From the IMG/VR virus record IMGVR_UViG_3300005511_000043, positions 1 through 36,100 of that record: a stretch of 36,100 nt of DNA. One strand, 5' to 3'. Below are positions 7,696-16,275 of this stretch, piece by piece. The notes under the pieces were generated by a model. It was not told where the DNA came from, did no database searches, and saw only the letters and a list, made by a program, of their open reading frames with translations. Within the stretch, counting starts at the first letter, position 1; the number at the start of each line of letters is the position of its first letter. The translations under genes were made by a program, and so were the position numbers. This DNA is from a virus.

Positions 7696-7707
7696 GCTGG
7701 CCTCCTC

Positions 7708-8304
7708 TCAGGGATTGTCAGGGAAGGTGATGTCGACGCCGGACTGCGGTGTCTGGGCAGTGCCGCGCCGGGTCCGGATGCTCACGGTCTGAAGCGGCTC
7801 AGCATCGACGCAGACCTCGAAATCGATCGAGGTGCGGAAAGAGAATTCGAGACGCACCTCGACGAAATAGGCCTCGCCGCTCTGCGGATAGTTGCGGCGG
7901 CGGGTGATGCCTGTGATCGCCTCGAAGAACGGCTCGTAGTTCGGATCGTCTTCGGGAAGGCTCGTATCGACGCCGAACCGGGTGAAGTCAGCGTCGCTGA
8001 GCAGCATGCGTTGGATCAGATCGGCATCGGCATCGACCTTTACGTCGAGATCAATTGCTTTCGCCGCAAATCCACGCACGACCGAGACGCCGATCGTCAC
8101 CTCGCTATCGAAGTTGAAGGCCCCCGCGTTGTCGTCGCCGTTCGGCGTCAGGCGCTCGTTCAACAGCGCAATAGTGATGGCTGGCAGGTCATCCGGCTGA
8201 AGCAGCCCGACCGGCACGCACCGGATCGTCTTGACCGATGAATTCTCAAGCGGACGCAGGATCTCGTAGATCTTGTTCCTGATGCGGGTGGCTGGTGTGA
8301 TCAT
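7708..8304 (-). CDS. Probable tail terminator / neck protein (Mu gp37-like)
   Basis: The chosen ATG at 8304 overlaps the upstream stop (ATGA) and gives 198 residues; an upstream extension in the same frame would lie inside the previous gene. The start ITPATRIRNKIYEILRPLENSS is the opening helix common to tail terminator and minor capsid proteins that prepare the top of the tail. The body is beta-rich (AITIALLNERLTPNG, AFNFDSEVTIGVSVVRG, AYFVEVRLEFSFRTSIDFE). It lies between the head-closure gene and the tail genes, where tail terminators usually sit. Assignment rests on position and general pattern rather than a specific motif. Confidence 0.55.
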   Translation of the reverse strand: MITPATRIRNKIYEILRPLENSSVKTIRCVPVGLLQPDDLPAITIALLNERLTPNGDDNAGAFNFDSEVTIGVSVVRGFAAKAIDLDVKVDADADLIQRMLLSDADFTRFGVDTSLPEDDPNYEPFFEAITGITRRRNYPQSGEAYFVEVRLEFSFRTSIDFEVCVDAEPLQTVSIRTRRGTAQTPQSGVDITFPDNP

Positions 8305-8648
8305 GGGCCGATGATCTTGACCACGAGGGCATAGCCGCCCTGCCCGTCCTCGCCATCGTCGATCATTTCGCACATGCCTATACGCGTGAGCGATCCTGCG
8401 GCCGGTATTTCGATGCGGTCGCCAGCGACGGGTACGATCGGGAACTCGCCGATCCGAATGCCGACTGTCAGTTCATCGGTACCGAGGAAGCTGCCGTCAT
8501 CGAGCGGCATGTCCTGAGGACGTCGCGCCCAGATGCCGCGAGCCTCGTAAGACGGCTGCCCAGGCTGCGAGTAATCTGGGAAGACGGTGATCGGCCGAGC
8601 GAAAGCGTCCATCGCAGGGCCGAGCACCAGAGCGTCGAAGTCGATCAT
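8301..8648 (-). CDS. Head-tail attachment / head closure protein (lambda gpFII-like)
   Basis: This 115-residue protein is probably the head-closure protein that sits between the connector and the tail. Its pattern, an N-terminal DFDALVLGPAMDAFARPITVFPD, a middle GIWARRPQDMPLDDG and a C-terminal region with PVAGDRIEI followed by DGEDGQGGYALVVKI, fits small beta-barrel head-tail joining proteins such as lambda gpFII, which have a P-x-x-G-D-x-I motif before a D-G-x-G turn. The gene order (capsid, DUF2190 protein, this gene, tail terminator) is consistent. The stop overlaps the next start in ATGA. Confidence 0.6.
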   Translation of the reverse strand: MIDFDALVLGPAMDAFARPITVFPDYSQPGQPSYEARGIWARRPQDMPLDDGSFLGTDELTVGIRIGEFPIVPVAGDRIEIPAAGSLTRIGMCEMIDDGEDGQGGYALVVKIIGP

Positions 8649-8657
8649 TGCGATCGA

Positions 8658-8990
8658 TCAGGCCGCGCGCGGTACCAGGCGGACACGGCCGACGCTGCTC
8701 GGGTTGGCCGCCGGTTCAGCTGCGTAGCCGATGAGGGTATTGGCCGAGGAGGTCGTGGTCGCCTGCTTGTTGGTGGAGTCCCAGTAGATTGCGGCGCCGA
8801 CCGTCCAGGCCTGAGCCGAAACCTTGGCGAGCTCGATGACGCCGGTGGTCTTCACAGCGACCGGCGCGCCGGACAGCGCAGTGGTCGTCGCGATGCCGAT
8901 CATGAGGCCGATGATGACGACGTCGCCGGAGGCCACGTTCGCCGGGGCTGCCACCGTCAGGGTGTCGCCCGGCTGGATGAAATTCTTCAT
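8658..8990 (-). CDS. DUF2190 family capsid decoration-type protein
   Basis: The 110-residue protein matches DUF2190: KNFIQPGDTLTVAAPANVASGDVVIIG at the start, then GVIELAKVSAQAWTVGAAIYWDSTNKQATT and a short end, SVGRVRLVPRA. Family members are encoded right after the major capsid gene in many phages and are thought to bind the capsid surface as cement or decoration proteins. The length is normal for the family. It starts 68 nt after the capsid gene stop, with only a short untranslated gap. Confidence 0.85.
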   Translation of the reverse strand: MKNFIQPGDTLTVAAPANVASGDVVIIGLMIGIATTTALSGAPVAVKTTGVIELAKVSAQAWTVGAAIYWDSTNKQATTTSSANTLIGYAAEPAANPSSVGRVRLVPRAA

Positions 8991-9058
8991 GGGTAGATTC
9001 CCGAGATTGATGAAGGGGAACCGACGGCGCGGGGCGCGCCGCCGGGATCAGTCCGGGC

Positions 9059-11197
9059 TTACGCGCCAGCGTTCTTGTACAAGCCGCGCCAGTGAAGGGC
9101 CTTCACGCCGGCGTCCATGCGGACCTTGAACTCGGTCCCATCGACGTTCCAGCCGTCTCGCTGGTCGAGGAAGGGCTCTTCAACACCATCCAGGTACGTG
9201 ACTTCGATCGTGTCGGTCTGGCTCGGATCGGCGGCCATGAACCAGGAGGTGCCCGACAGACGGGAATCCGCGATCGGGGTGAACATGCCCTGGATGGGGT
9301 TCTTCAGCTGGGCGGCATCGCCCGGAACCGTGGCCGAGTTCAGCGCATAGGCCGTGGGCAGCCAGAGCGCTGGCGGGGTGAGGATATACTTCGGCTGGAT
9401 GCCGCCGCCGGTGCCGACGCCAGCATCATCCTTCTGGACCTGCATCGCAGCCATGGCAGCGGCAATCGCCGCGACCGAGGGCGCCGCGCCGCTGCCCGCC
9501 AGGTTGGCGTGGTTGGCGTGGAACAGGGCGACGCCGTCCTGCATCGTCGGATTGCCGTTGAGGATGGCATAGACGAGGTTGCCGATGGTCCTCTTCGCAG
9601 CACGGCCCATGCGCTCCGGGACGCGCTGGAAGAACTGCAGGTCATCGTTGACGATCGCCTGGCGGGTGATGGCGAACATCTTGCCGTAGGTTGCGACCTG
9701 CACGACGGTGCCGTTGTCGCCGAGCGTGGCGAAGGTGTACTCGGCCCCCTCTTCGACCTTCGACAGCGCCGGAAAGAGCCCCATGTCGACGCGGTTGATC
9801 GGGCGGAAGTCCGACGCGGTGCCCTTCCCGGTCCAGAGCTGGAAGGTCTCGTCGACCTCGGTATAGCCCTTGAGCACGGCCCGGTATGCGACGTTCTGGA
9901 TGACCGTCGGGAAGTCCGAGGTCGAATGCATGCCGGGGCCGGCGTTGCGCACCGTGAAGGCCGTGCCGACCATGGTCATGCGATCCATGGAGCCGGTCTT
10001 GATATTGCGCACGGACAGCGAGGAGCGCGCGAGCTCCAACAGTGTCAGGCCGGTAAACTCGTTGCCGCGATCGGCGTCGGTCGGCTTCTCGATGCCGGCG
10101 CGGATCATCAGGCCGCGCTGAGCGCCCTGAGCCCACTTGTCGACGGCGTCGGCAGTCACCTCGACGCGGCCGGCCGGCAATTCATTGCCGGGAGGGTTGT
10201 CGACGCGGGCCTCCTGGCGCTTGGACCACTCACCGATGATGTCGTTGCGAGCATCTGCTAGCGGACGGGTCGAAGACAGTAGGTTGGCGATGAAGGGGTC
10301 TTCGGCCGGGATTTTCGCGGTGCGGGCCTGGGCGAGAATACCCGACACGCGGTCGCGCTCGGTCTGAGCAGCCTCGGCGCGGATAGCATTCAGATCGGGA
10401 GCGGGTGGGACGACAGCGGGGGTCGGCGCAACCGGGTCGATCCCGCCGTTCTGCGTGATAGGGTCCATCTTGGATCCTTCCTTTGGGGTTGCGGCGGGCG
10501 CCGCGGCGTTCGAGCCGTGAATGGCTCGAGCTGAGACCGGCGCGTTGAGGCGCGCCAGATGTTCGGGGGTGAGCTTTTCGCAAGCAGCGATGGCGAGGGC
10601 CGCCTCGACAGCGTCTGCGAAGCCGCGTTCGACCGCGTCGGCGGCAGACATGTAGGTCTCGGCCGTCATCAGCGCGTCGATCTCTTCCGCGCTTGCTCCG
10701 GTCCGGTTCACGTAGATGTCGACGATGATGGCCTTCAGGCGATCGATCTCGTCGGCACGGTTGCGCATGTCCTGAGCATCGCCAACCGCGACATCCCAGG
10801 GATTGTGGATCATGACCGTGCCGGTCTCGGCGATCGAGATCGTGTCGCCGGCCATGGCGATCACCGAAGCGATCGAGGCGGCCATCGCGTCGATGTGGAT
10901 GTCGATCGGCTTCCCTGCATTCCGCAGGGCGTTGTAGATCGACAGGCCCTCCATGACGTTGCCGCCTGGAGAGTTGATCCGAACGCTGAGACGCGGCTGA
11001 TCCGCAAGTTCGATGATCGACGCCATGACGTCGAGCGAACGCAGGCATGACGGCGCATCATCGTACGGATCGACGTAAGAATCGACGATCCCGTAGAGCA
11101 TGATCTCGCCGTTCATCACCAGCGAGCGGGTGCCTTTCAGTTCGGCGCGAGCGCCGTTGGCCCGGCCCTTTCGGGCAGGCTGTTTCGCATTCGTCAT
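9059..11197 (-). CDS. Head maturation protease fused to major capsid protein
   Basis: One 712-codon frame joins two head functions that are usually separate. Residues about 25-200 form a ClpP-type (S14) protease: VRINSPGGNVMEGLSIYNALR, the nucleophile Ser108 in AMAASIAS and His131 in VMIHNPWD. After an Ala/Pro-rich linker, residues about 340-712 form the capsid protein, with FQLWTGKGTASDFRPINRVDM, FAITRQAIVNDDLQFFQRVPERMGRAAKRT and a C-terminal VRMDAGVKALHWRGLYKNAGA. The region around residues 260-330 is helical and could act as scaffold. An internal ATG (residue 244) with a strong ribosome-binding site could make the capsid part alone as 469 residues. Maturation presumably cleaves the linker. 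Protease-capsid fusions are known in some lambda-like and Mu-like prophages. Confidence 0.9.
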   Translation of the reverse strand: MTNAKQPARKGRANGARAELKGTRSLVMNGEIMLYGIVDSYVDPYDDAPSCLRSLDVMASIIELADQPRLSVRINSPGGNVMEGLSIYNALRNAGKPIDIHIDAMAASIASVIAMAGDTISIAETGTVMIHNPWDVAVGDAQDMRNRADEIDRLKAIIVDIYVNRTGASAEEIDALMTAETYMSAADAVERGFADAVEAALAIAACEKLTPEHLARLNAPVSARAIHGSNAAAPAATPKEGSKMDPITQNGGIDPVAPTPAVVPPAPDLNAIRAEAAQTERDRVSGILAQARTAKIPAEDPFIANLLSSTRPLADARNDIIGEWSKRQEARVDNPPGNELPAGRVEVTADAVDKWAQGAQRGLMIRAGIEKPTDADRGNEFTGLTLLELARSSLSVRNIKTGSMDRMTMVGTAFTVRNAGPGMHSTSDFPTVIQNVAYRAVLKGYTEVDETFQLWTGKGTASDFRPINRVDMGLFPALSKVEEGAEYTFATLGDNGTVVQVATYGKMFAITRQAIVNDDLQFFQRVPERMGRAAKRTIGNLVYAILNGNPTMQDGVALFHANHANLAGSGAAPSVAAIAAAMAAMQVQKDDAGVGTGGGIQPKYILTPPALWLPTAYALNSATVPGDAAQLKNPIQGMFTPIADSRLSGTSWFMAADPSQTDTIEVTYLDGVEEPFLDQRDGWNVDGTEFKVRMDAGVKALHWRGLYKNAGA
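10466..10481 (-). promoter_or_regulatory. Internal ribosome-binding site and in-frame ATG for the capsid half
   Basis: On the minus strand GGAAGG is followed by 7 nt and an ATG (codon at 10468-10466), in frame within the protease-capsid gene. It falls exactly between the protease domain and the scaffold/capsid part. This resembles the nested in-frame start of lambda gene nu3 inside gene C. It predicts a 469-residue scaffold-capsid protein made in excess over the protease fusion. Confidence 0.65.
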
Positions 11198-11209
11198 CGC
11201 AATGTCCTG

Positions 11210-12733
11210 CTATTTGTCCGCCGGATCGGGCGCGTTTGGATCCGCGTTCTTCTGCGCGACGCCGCGGGTGGTCACGCGGCGCGGGTCGATGTCGAGGATC
11301 AGACCCAACTGATCGAGGCGGTCGAAGTCTGCCTTCATTCCGGCGAACGCCTCGTCGGGGTCATAGCCCTGCAGCCGAAGCTCCTCGCTCTGCCAGGAGA
11401 GGCCGTTTCGGATGGCTTTCGCCGAGCTCTCGATCTCTGCGGCCGGATCCAGCATCTCCCACCGAGGCGGCGTCCAGCCGAGACGGAACGGCTCAGAAGA
11501 ACCCGTCACCACCGAGGCCGCTTCCTGCGTCCATGCCGCGATCGGGTCCAGCATCTGGGGAACCAGCATGTTCCAGCGCCAGCTATCCACCGCAGCGCGA
11601 AATTCGATCCGCCCGAGGCGACCAGAAATGAAACTCACCTGGGATAGGTCGCTCGCCAGTGCCTCGTATGGGACGTTCAGCCCGCTCGCGATCTCGTGGA
11701 GCGTGGCGTTCTGATAGGGGCCGAAGTCGGCGGTGGTCGGTGGCGTCGCAAAGGTGACCTCTTCACCGTTGCGCAGCCTCTCGATCATCCCGGGCTCGAA
11801 GGATTCGACGGGGTAGCCGCTTGCCGATGTCGCGCCGGTATCGTCTCCGTTGGGATCGGCGTAGCCTTCCTCTGACGTGATGAAGGCAGCAAAGCATGCC
11901 GCAATTTTCTGCCGGACCAGTTGCGCGTCGGTGTAGTCGGCCAGGTCGCGCATCCGGATCATGACGGGTGCGAACCAAGTCACGCCCCTCACCTGCCCCG
12001 GCCGATCGATCCGATAGACATGGGCGACGAAGTCGGCCGACACGCGACGGCTGGACGATGAATAGCGGCCTGTTCCGGCTAGCGCTCCGGGATGCTGATC
12101 GAACAGGTGATATGCGACGCGCTTGCCGCGGAGATCGAATTCCACACCTTGAAGAGCGAAGTTGCCATTCGGCTGCGGTCCCTCGACGGCGGTATCGAGG
12201 TAATCCGCCTCCAGCACCTGTATCTGGAATGGAAGCGCGTACCCGTCGGTCGGACGGCGGATGCGTTTGCGGATCAGGACTTCGCCCGATTCCACGATCG
12301 TCGCCATGGCGAGGGATTGCAGGCCGTATAGGTTCAGGCGGCCATCGGCATCGATGTCGGTGGATTCGAAGTGACGGGTGACGAGCCCCTTGATCTCCGC
12401 CAGCCGTTCGGGACGGGAGGTGAGGACGCGAGGCAGGATACCAGCGCCGACGGCGTTATGCGGGATGACCGATCGGGCGCGGGCAGCGAACGGGTTGTTT
12501 CGGACCATATCGCGAGAGGCATCGCGAAGCCGCCCCAGCGCGGTTCGGTTCTCTGCATTGACGTCAGACGAGACCGCGCGCCAGCCTTGCGTACGGCGCC
12601 CCAGCGACGCGGCCTCATATAGGTTACGCGTTGTGGCGATCCGCGCCATGCGAGCGCGCGCAGCAACGCGCTTCTCGGCAGCAACCGGCGCCACAAAGCC
12701 GATGGCGCGATCGAGCCAATTGGACGAGGCCAT
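11210..12733 (-). CDS. Portal protein (lambda gpB family)
   Basis: The 507-residue protein is a lambda-family portal, which forms the dodecameric ring through which DNA enters and leaves the head. It shows the family order: an N-terminal RATRNLY-like helix with EAASLGRRTQGWRAVSSDVNAEN, then RDASRDMVRNNPFAARARSVIPHNAVGAGI, VESGEVLIRKRIR, IQVLEADYLDT, a WFAPVMIRMRDLADYTDAQLVRQKIAA segment and the late SQVSFISGRLGRIEFRAAVDSWRWNMLVPQ. The length agrees with lambda gpB (533). The ATG overlaps the connector gene stop in TGATG. Confidence 0.92.
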   Translation of the reverse strand: MASSNWLDRAIGFVAPVAAEKRVAARARMARIATTRNLYEAASLGRRTQGWRAVSSDVNAENRTALGRLRDASRDMVRNNPFAARARSVIPHNAVGAGILPRVLTSRPERLAEIKGLVTRHFESTDIDADGRLNLYGLQSLAMATIVESGEVLIRKRIRRPTDGYALPFQIQVLEADYLDTAVEGPQPNGNFALQGVEFDLRGKRVAYHLFDQHPGALAGTGRYSSSSRRVSADFVAHVYRIDRPGQVRGVTWFAPVMIRMRDLADYTDAQLVRQKIAACFAAFITSEEGYADPNGDDTGATSASGYPVESFEPGMIERLRNGEEVTFATPPTTADFGPYQNATLHEIASGLNVPYEALASDLSQVSFISGRLGRIEFRAAVDSWRWNMLVPQMLDPIAAWTQEAASVVTGSSEPFRLGWTPPRWEMLDPAAEIESSAKAIRNGLSWQSEELRLQGYDPDEAFAGMKADFDRLDQLGLILDIDPRRVTTRGVAQKNADPNAPDPADK

Positions 12734-12939
12734 CAGAAGCCGCCGTTGTAGCTGGCGACGGTTCGACGAGCTCGCACGGGCTCTCCAAGCTGGCGGCGAA
12801 TATCGTCACGCACCGACCTCATCTCCGCGAGCGACCGGTACTCCGTCGACTTGCCGTCATAGCTGACGCGGGTGACGCCGGAGAAGATGGCGTTCTCGAT
12901 GGCTTCCAGCCTGGCACGAAGTTGCAGTTCTGTGGCCAT
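12733..12939 (-). CDS. Head-tail connector protein (lambda gpW-like)
   Basis: This 68-residue protein resembles gpW, a small helix-hairpin-helix connector that binds the portal after DNA packaging. It has an N-terminal helix (ELQLRARLEAIENAIFSG), a short hairpin (VTRVSYDGKSTEYRSLAEM) and a second helix (RSVRDDIRRQLGE), the layout of gpW and of the lambda portal-adjacent family, with the conserved turn around Y-D-G-K-S. The gene sits between the large terminase and the portal, exactly where gpW is found in lambda. Its stop overlaps the portal start. Confidence 0.85.
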   Translation of the reverse strand: MATELQLRARLEAIENAIFSGVTRVSYDGKSTEYRSLAEMRSVRDDIRRQLGEPVRARRTVASYNGGF

Positions 12940-12948
12940 CGGTCACCG

Positions 12949-13062
12949 TCATCGTCCCTTGCGGGGATCGTTCGTCGAGATCGGCTCACGGCGCCAAGGT
13001 GGCGTCGCGTAGCGATCGTCAGGATTGGGCTGTGGGCGCGGGGTCTCGGAACCCTCGGCCAT
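12949..13062 (-). CDS. Tiny virion-operon protein, unknown
   Basis: This 37-residue frame starts at an ATG that overlaps the upstream gene's stop (TGATG) and ends 9 nt before the gpW-like gene. It reads MAEGSETPRPQPNPDDRYAT and then PPWRREPISTNDPRKGR: polar, proline-rich and probably disordered. I do not recognise a family. The main support is the stop-start overlap with the gene before it and the close spacing to the gene after it, in an operon where most genes are packed the same way. Confidence 0.5.
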   Translation of the reverse strand: MAEGSETPRPQPNPDDRYATPPWRREPISTNDPRKGR

Positions 13063-13499
13063 CAGCGCTTCCCGCGGCTCTCGGCGGGCTTGTCAGCGGC
13101 TGGCGCCGGCGGGACGCGAGCAGCATCGGCCGCTGCGGCAAGGACCTGCTTCTCGACATCCCGAGCCTTGACCGGGCTGGCGCCAGCATCGCTTTCGACG
13201 CGCGAGCCTTCCGGCAATTCGGTGCCCATCTCCGGCGTGCCAGCCTGACCGGCGAGGATGACTGCCGGAGCATCGTCGGCCGCCAGGCGAACGCTGGTCA
13301 CCACGCCAGCCGGGCTCATCACCGCAGCGACGAGATCACCATCGGCCAAAGCCTTCTGCACCTCTGCGTCGGAGACGTACTCCAGCGGCAGTACCAGATT
13401 GGTGCCGGAGGCGTCGTTGGCGCAGCCGGGATAGGTCCAGACGCCGTTTCGGCGCGACAGCAGGTCCTCGCCCTTCTTGATGAGTTCCTTGACGCTCAT
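13062..13499 (-). CDS. Hypothetical protein between terminase and connector
   Basis: The ATG at 13499 has AGGAG 6 nt upstream and is preferred over the in-frame ATG two codons earlier, which overlaps the terminase stop. The product is 145 residues: an ordered start (SVKELIKKGEDLLSRRNGVWTYPGCANDASGTNLVLPLEYVSDAEVQKALADGDLV), then an alanine- and proline-rich tail ending in KPAESRGKR. I do not recognise the family. The location between large terminase and gpW suggests a head or packaging accessory role. Confidence 0.7.
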   Translation of the reverse strand: MSVKELIKKGEDLLSRRNGVWTYPGCANDASGTNLVLPLEYVSDAEVQKALADGDLVAAVMSPAGVVTSVRLAADDAPAVILAGQAGTPEMGTELPEGSRVESDAGASPVKARDVEKQVLAAAADAARVPPAPAADKPAESRGKR

Positions 13500-13501
13500 G
13501 G

Positions 13502-15562
13502 TCATCTCCTGGGTGAGAGCCAGCCTGGCCGGCGTGGCGGGATGAATGCAGGCTTGCGAGGCACGACGGGCTCAGGCCGCTTCTCAGCGGTAGGCTCTTG
13601 AGGTTGAGGCTCGTCTTTCGCTCGGAATTCCAGCGATGCCTCGACTGTTCGGGGCAGAGACCGTCGGACGGCCAGAGCCCCGACGAAGGTATCGAGCGCC
13701 TCGTTGCGCTTGCCCTGCGGCAGCATCCAGACGGTAACCGCCTGCCCCATACGTCGCCGGGTCTGCCGAACCTCCGACGTGAGCTGGGCGAAATACTCCG
13801 GTCCGAAGCCGTCGCCGATTGGGAAGTGGATCAAGCCAGGCTTGCGGCCGCCGCCTTCCGGAGGCTGGATGCGAAGCCGGGCATAGATCGTGTCTTTCGC
13901 AGCGTTCGTGCCGATGAACCACAGCGGGTCGTTGGTCCTCGATCGTGTGGCTCTGCCGCTCCAGAGCGGCTTGCTTGCGTTGCCCATGCAGGCGAACACC
14001 CGGCGGCGCTTGCGGCGCCGACAGAATGAATGGACCTGGGCGCCGTGATGACCGCCCGTGTCGATGCCGAACGCAGCGATGCGGAGGATCCGCCCCTCAC
14101 CCGTCCGGAACTGCCGGCCAAGCAGATCGTCGAGCTCCTTCCACGCGGCCGGCTGAGCCGGATCCTGATGGATGATCTCATAGAGGAATGGCCACGACTC
14201 CTCGTTGTCGCCCCACCCTACAAGCTGGACCTCAAGCCGATCGCCTTGGACGTCACAGAAGCCGGTGATGACCTTCACCGCGTCGGGAAGATCATCGGGC
14301 CCGTATGCCTCGACCCGGTCGATCAACCGCTCGCCATCGAGCGATTCCTGGCCAGTTGGCTTCCACAGTTCGGCGAGGCCGGTGTTCGTGAACTTCTTCA
14401 GAAGCTCAGGGTCTCCCTTGGCGCCAAGGAATTCCCTGACCAGCGTCGAGAGCCTGTGCCGCGCCGAATAGATCTTCGAGATATGGAAGCCTGCGTGCCC
14501 CTCGTAGGCTGACGGGGCGTGGCAGTGCTTGCAGAGCGACCGGCCGGTATCCGACCATGTTTCCGGCGTTTGCGCTTCCTCGCAACAGAAGAACGTGGCG
14601 GTCTGCCGCCAGCCATAGTCGGAAAGCTTCTCCAGCGAGGCCAACGCGTCCAATCGGTCGCGCTCACTCCAGAGCGTTCCGCAGTCGGCGCACATGATCT
14701 GCGCGGTGTTTGGCCGATGCTCCCTGACAGCAGCGCCTTCGGGCACGTCGATCGTGATCGTGCCGTCAGCGAGTACCTTCTCCCATTTGATATTGGCCCA
14801 GGTGAGCACCTGACGCGTACCGCAATGCGGGCAGGCGACGTAGCAGCGGCGCTGGTCGCTGGCGGCATACTCGCGGCCAATCCGGGATTTTCCCTCCTCG
14901 GTCGGCGAGCAGACCCGTACGAACTTGGCGAGCCCGAGCTCCTCATAGGTTGAGGCGCGCTCCTCCGCGAGCTTGAGCGGGTCGCCCTCATCGCCGGCGC
15001 TGACCGGATACTTGTCGATCTCGTCGCAGAGGATTATCCGCTTCGGACGGGACGCCAGGTCGTTCGGGGCGTTGGCTCCGACGAAGTCGAGCGGCCCGCC
15101 CGGAAACTCCTTATGGATGATCGTGTTTTCGTTCTCGCGCGACTTCGCCGCGTGAATGACTTCAGCTACTTCCGGCATCTTCCGGATGTCAGGCGCGAAC
15201 CGTTCCTTCGAGAAATCGGCAGCCGCTCGCTGTGACGGCTGGACGAATAGGATCGGGGATGGCTCCTGGTGGATGTAAAAATAGCAGACGTTCTTGAGGA
15301 ACTCGCTCTTCAGAAGCTGCGTGCCCGACATCACCGTGATGCGGACGGTGTCCTTTTCCGAAAGCGACATCATCGGGCCGAAAGCGATCGGCTGCGATTT
15401 CGTCTTCCACTTTCCCGGCGACGACGACAGGCTCACATACCGATAGCGATCAGCCCACTCGACCAGGTTCAGCCGCGGCGGCGGCTTGAGCGCGCGCCGA
15501 GCCTTCCGCAGCCTCAACGCCAGGTTCGTCGCCCCCGTCGAAATCGGGGTCATGAAGTTCAT
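13502..15562 (-). CDS. terL: Terminase large subunit (lambda gpA family)
   Basis: The start at 15562 has GAGG 6 nt upstream and gives 686 residues. An upstream extension would run inside the small-subunit gene and reads as a Ser/Arg-rich shadow. The protein packages phage DNA using ATP and cuts it with a nuclease domain. Visible motifs are a Walker A-like SGTQLLKS (79-86), Walker B-type RIILCDEID (175-183), Cys pairs CPHC (244-247), CADC (291-294) and CKHC (344-347) as in gpA-type enzymes, and a nuclease-type Asp at 437 in FCDVQGDRLEV. It overlaps the small subunit gene by 113 nt, longer than usual but seen in gpA/Nu1 pairs. Confidence 0.93.
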   Translation of the reverse strand: MNFMTPISTGATNLALRLRKARRALKPPPRLNLVEWADRYRYVSLSSSPGKWKTKSQPIAFGPMMSLSEKDTVRITVMSGTQLLKSEFLKNVCYFYIHQEPSPILFVQPSQRAAADFSKERFAPDIRKMPEVAEVIHAAKSRENENTIIHKEFPGGPLDFVGANAPNDLASRPKRIILCDEIDKYPVSAGDEGDPLKLAEERASTYEELGLAKFVRVCSPTEEGKSRIGREYAASDQRRCYVACPHCGTRQVLTWANIKWEKVLADGTITIDVPEGAAVREHRPNTAQIMCADCGTLWSERDRLDALASLEKLSDYGWRQTATFFCCEEAQTPETWSDTGRSLCKHCHAPSAYEGHAGFHISKIYSARHRLSTLVREFLGAKGDPELLKKFTNTGLAELWKPTGQESLDGERLIDRVEAYGPDDLPDAVKVITGFCDVQGDRLEVQLVGWGDNEESWPFLYEIIHQDPAQPAAWKELDDLLGRQFRTGEGRILRIAAFGIDTGGHHGAQVHSFCRRRKRRRVFACMGNASKPLWSGRATRSRTNDPLWFIGTNAAKDTIYARLRIQPPEGGGRKPGLIHFPIGDGFGPEYFAQLTSEVRQTRRRMGQAVTVWMLPQGKRNEALDTFVGALAVRRSLPRTVEASLEFRAKDEPQPQEPTAEKRPEPVVPRKPAFIPPRRPGWLSPRR

Positions 15563-16118
15563 CGAGAGCCTCGGTGACTTCCTCCTGCAGCGCCGCCTCG
15601 ATCTCGGATCGTGTGCGATCAACGAGCTTGGCGGCGAGCTTGCCGGGGATTGCGAGCAGCCGCTCACGTACGACCGCATATTCTTGCTCGACCAGACGGG
15701 CGACCGTCTCGATGTCGACCAGCTTTCCCTGCTCTCGCTCGAACGCCTGCATCTGGCGCCGGGCAAGTGCAATTTCCTTCACCCGGGCAGCGTCCGCATG
15801 GGTGAGCCCCTGCGTCATCGCCTGCCCTTCGGGCGTGCTGTCGAGCACGGACGATCGAGGAGCTTCCTGAGCGCCAGCCGCTTTTGAACGTGTCGTCTTC
15901 GCGCTGTTACCCTTGGCCGGTTTCGGCGCTGATGGGGTAACGCCGCCCCTGTTTAAAGCCGGGCGTTCATCGAGCCGCTCGTTGGTGGCGGCTACGACAA
16001 CCAGGCCGGCGTCTGTCAGCACCAGCAGCCCGCGCGATTTCCACTTCGTGACCGCCTTGCGAGAGACGCCGCGCAGTCGAGCGAACTCAGCCTGCGTTAC
16101 CTCTTTCGCCGCCGCCAT
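15450..16118 (-). CDS. terS: Terminase small subunit (lambda Nu1-like)
   Basis: The 222-residue protein starts with a helix-turn-helix (TQAEFARLRGVSRKAVTKWKSRGLL), the DNA-binding head of Nu1-type small terminases that recognise the packaging site. After a flexible stretch (about 50-90, rich in Ala, Lys and Ser) comes a long helical segment (HADAARVKEIALARRQMQAFEREQGKLVDIETVARLVEQEYAVVRERLLAIPGKLAAKLVDR), the oligomerisation part typical of the family. The C-terminal end is acidic then alanine-rich and overlaps the large subunit gene in another frame. The gene is placed first in the packaging pair, as expected. Confidence 0.85.
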   Translation of the reverse strand: MAAAKEVTQAEFARLRGVSRKAVTKWKSRGLLVLTDAGLVVVAATNERLDERPALNRGGVTPSAPKPAKGNSAKTTRSKAAGAQEAPRSSVLDSTPEGQAMTQGLTHADAARVKEIALARRQMQAFEREQGKLVDIETVARLVEQEYAVVRERLLAIPGKLAAKLVDRTRSEIEAALQEEVTEALDELHDPDFDGGDEPGVEAAEGSARAQAAAAAEPGRVG

Positions 16119-16275
16119 CGCTTGTTACCCGTTCGGTGTTACCCGGTTTCGTGGAAATCTGCCGTGTTATGGGCCGGGGTCGCGCGTTACCCCCGTCCCA
16201 CCCCCCTTCTGGAAGGACCCAGGATTTTTGTGAGGGCTTGGTCGATTTGTCAGGGCCTGGGCCGCTTTCTGTGGC

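Noticed and set aside
5935-8241. A 768-codon open frame on the plus strand
   Set aside because: It is antisense to sheath, DUF2635 and terminator genes; its Arg/Leu/Asp/Val-rich composition is that of a high-GC shadow frame and no motif is seen.
9092-10261. A 389-codon plus-strand frame
   Set aside because: Antisense to the capsid part of the fusion gene, low-complexity and without recognisable motifs.
15563-15772. N-terminal extension of the large terminase
   Set aside because: These 70 codons are Ser/Arg-rich, lie inside the small terminase gene in another frame, and the ATG at 15562 has a fitting ribosome-binding site.
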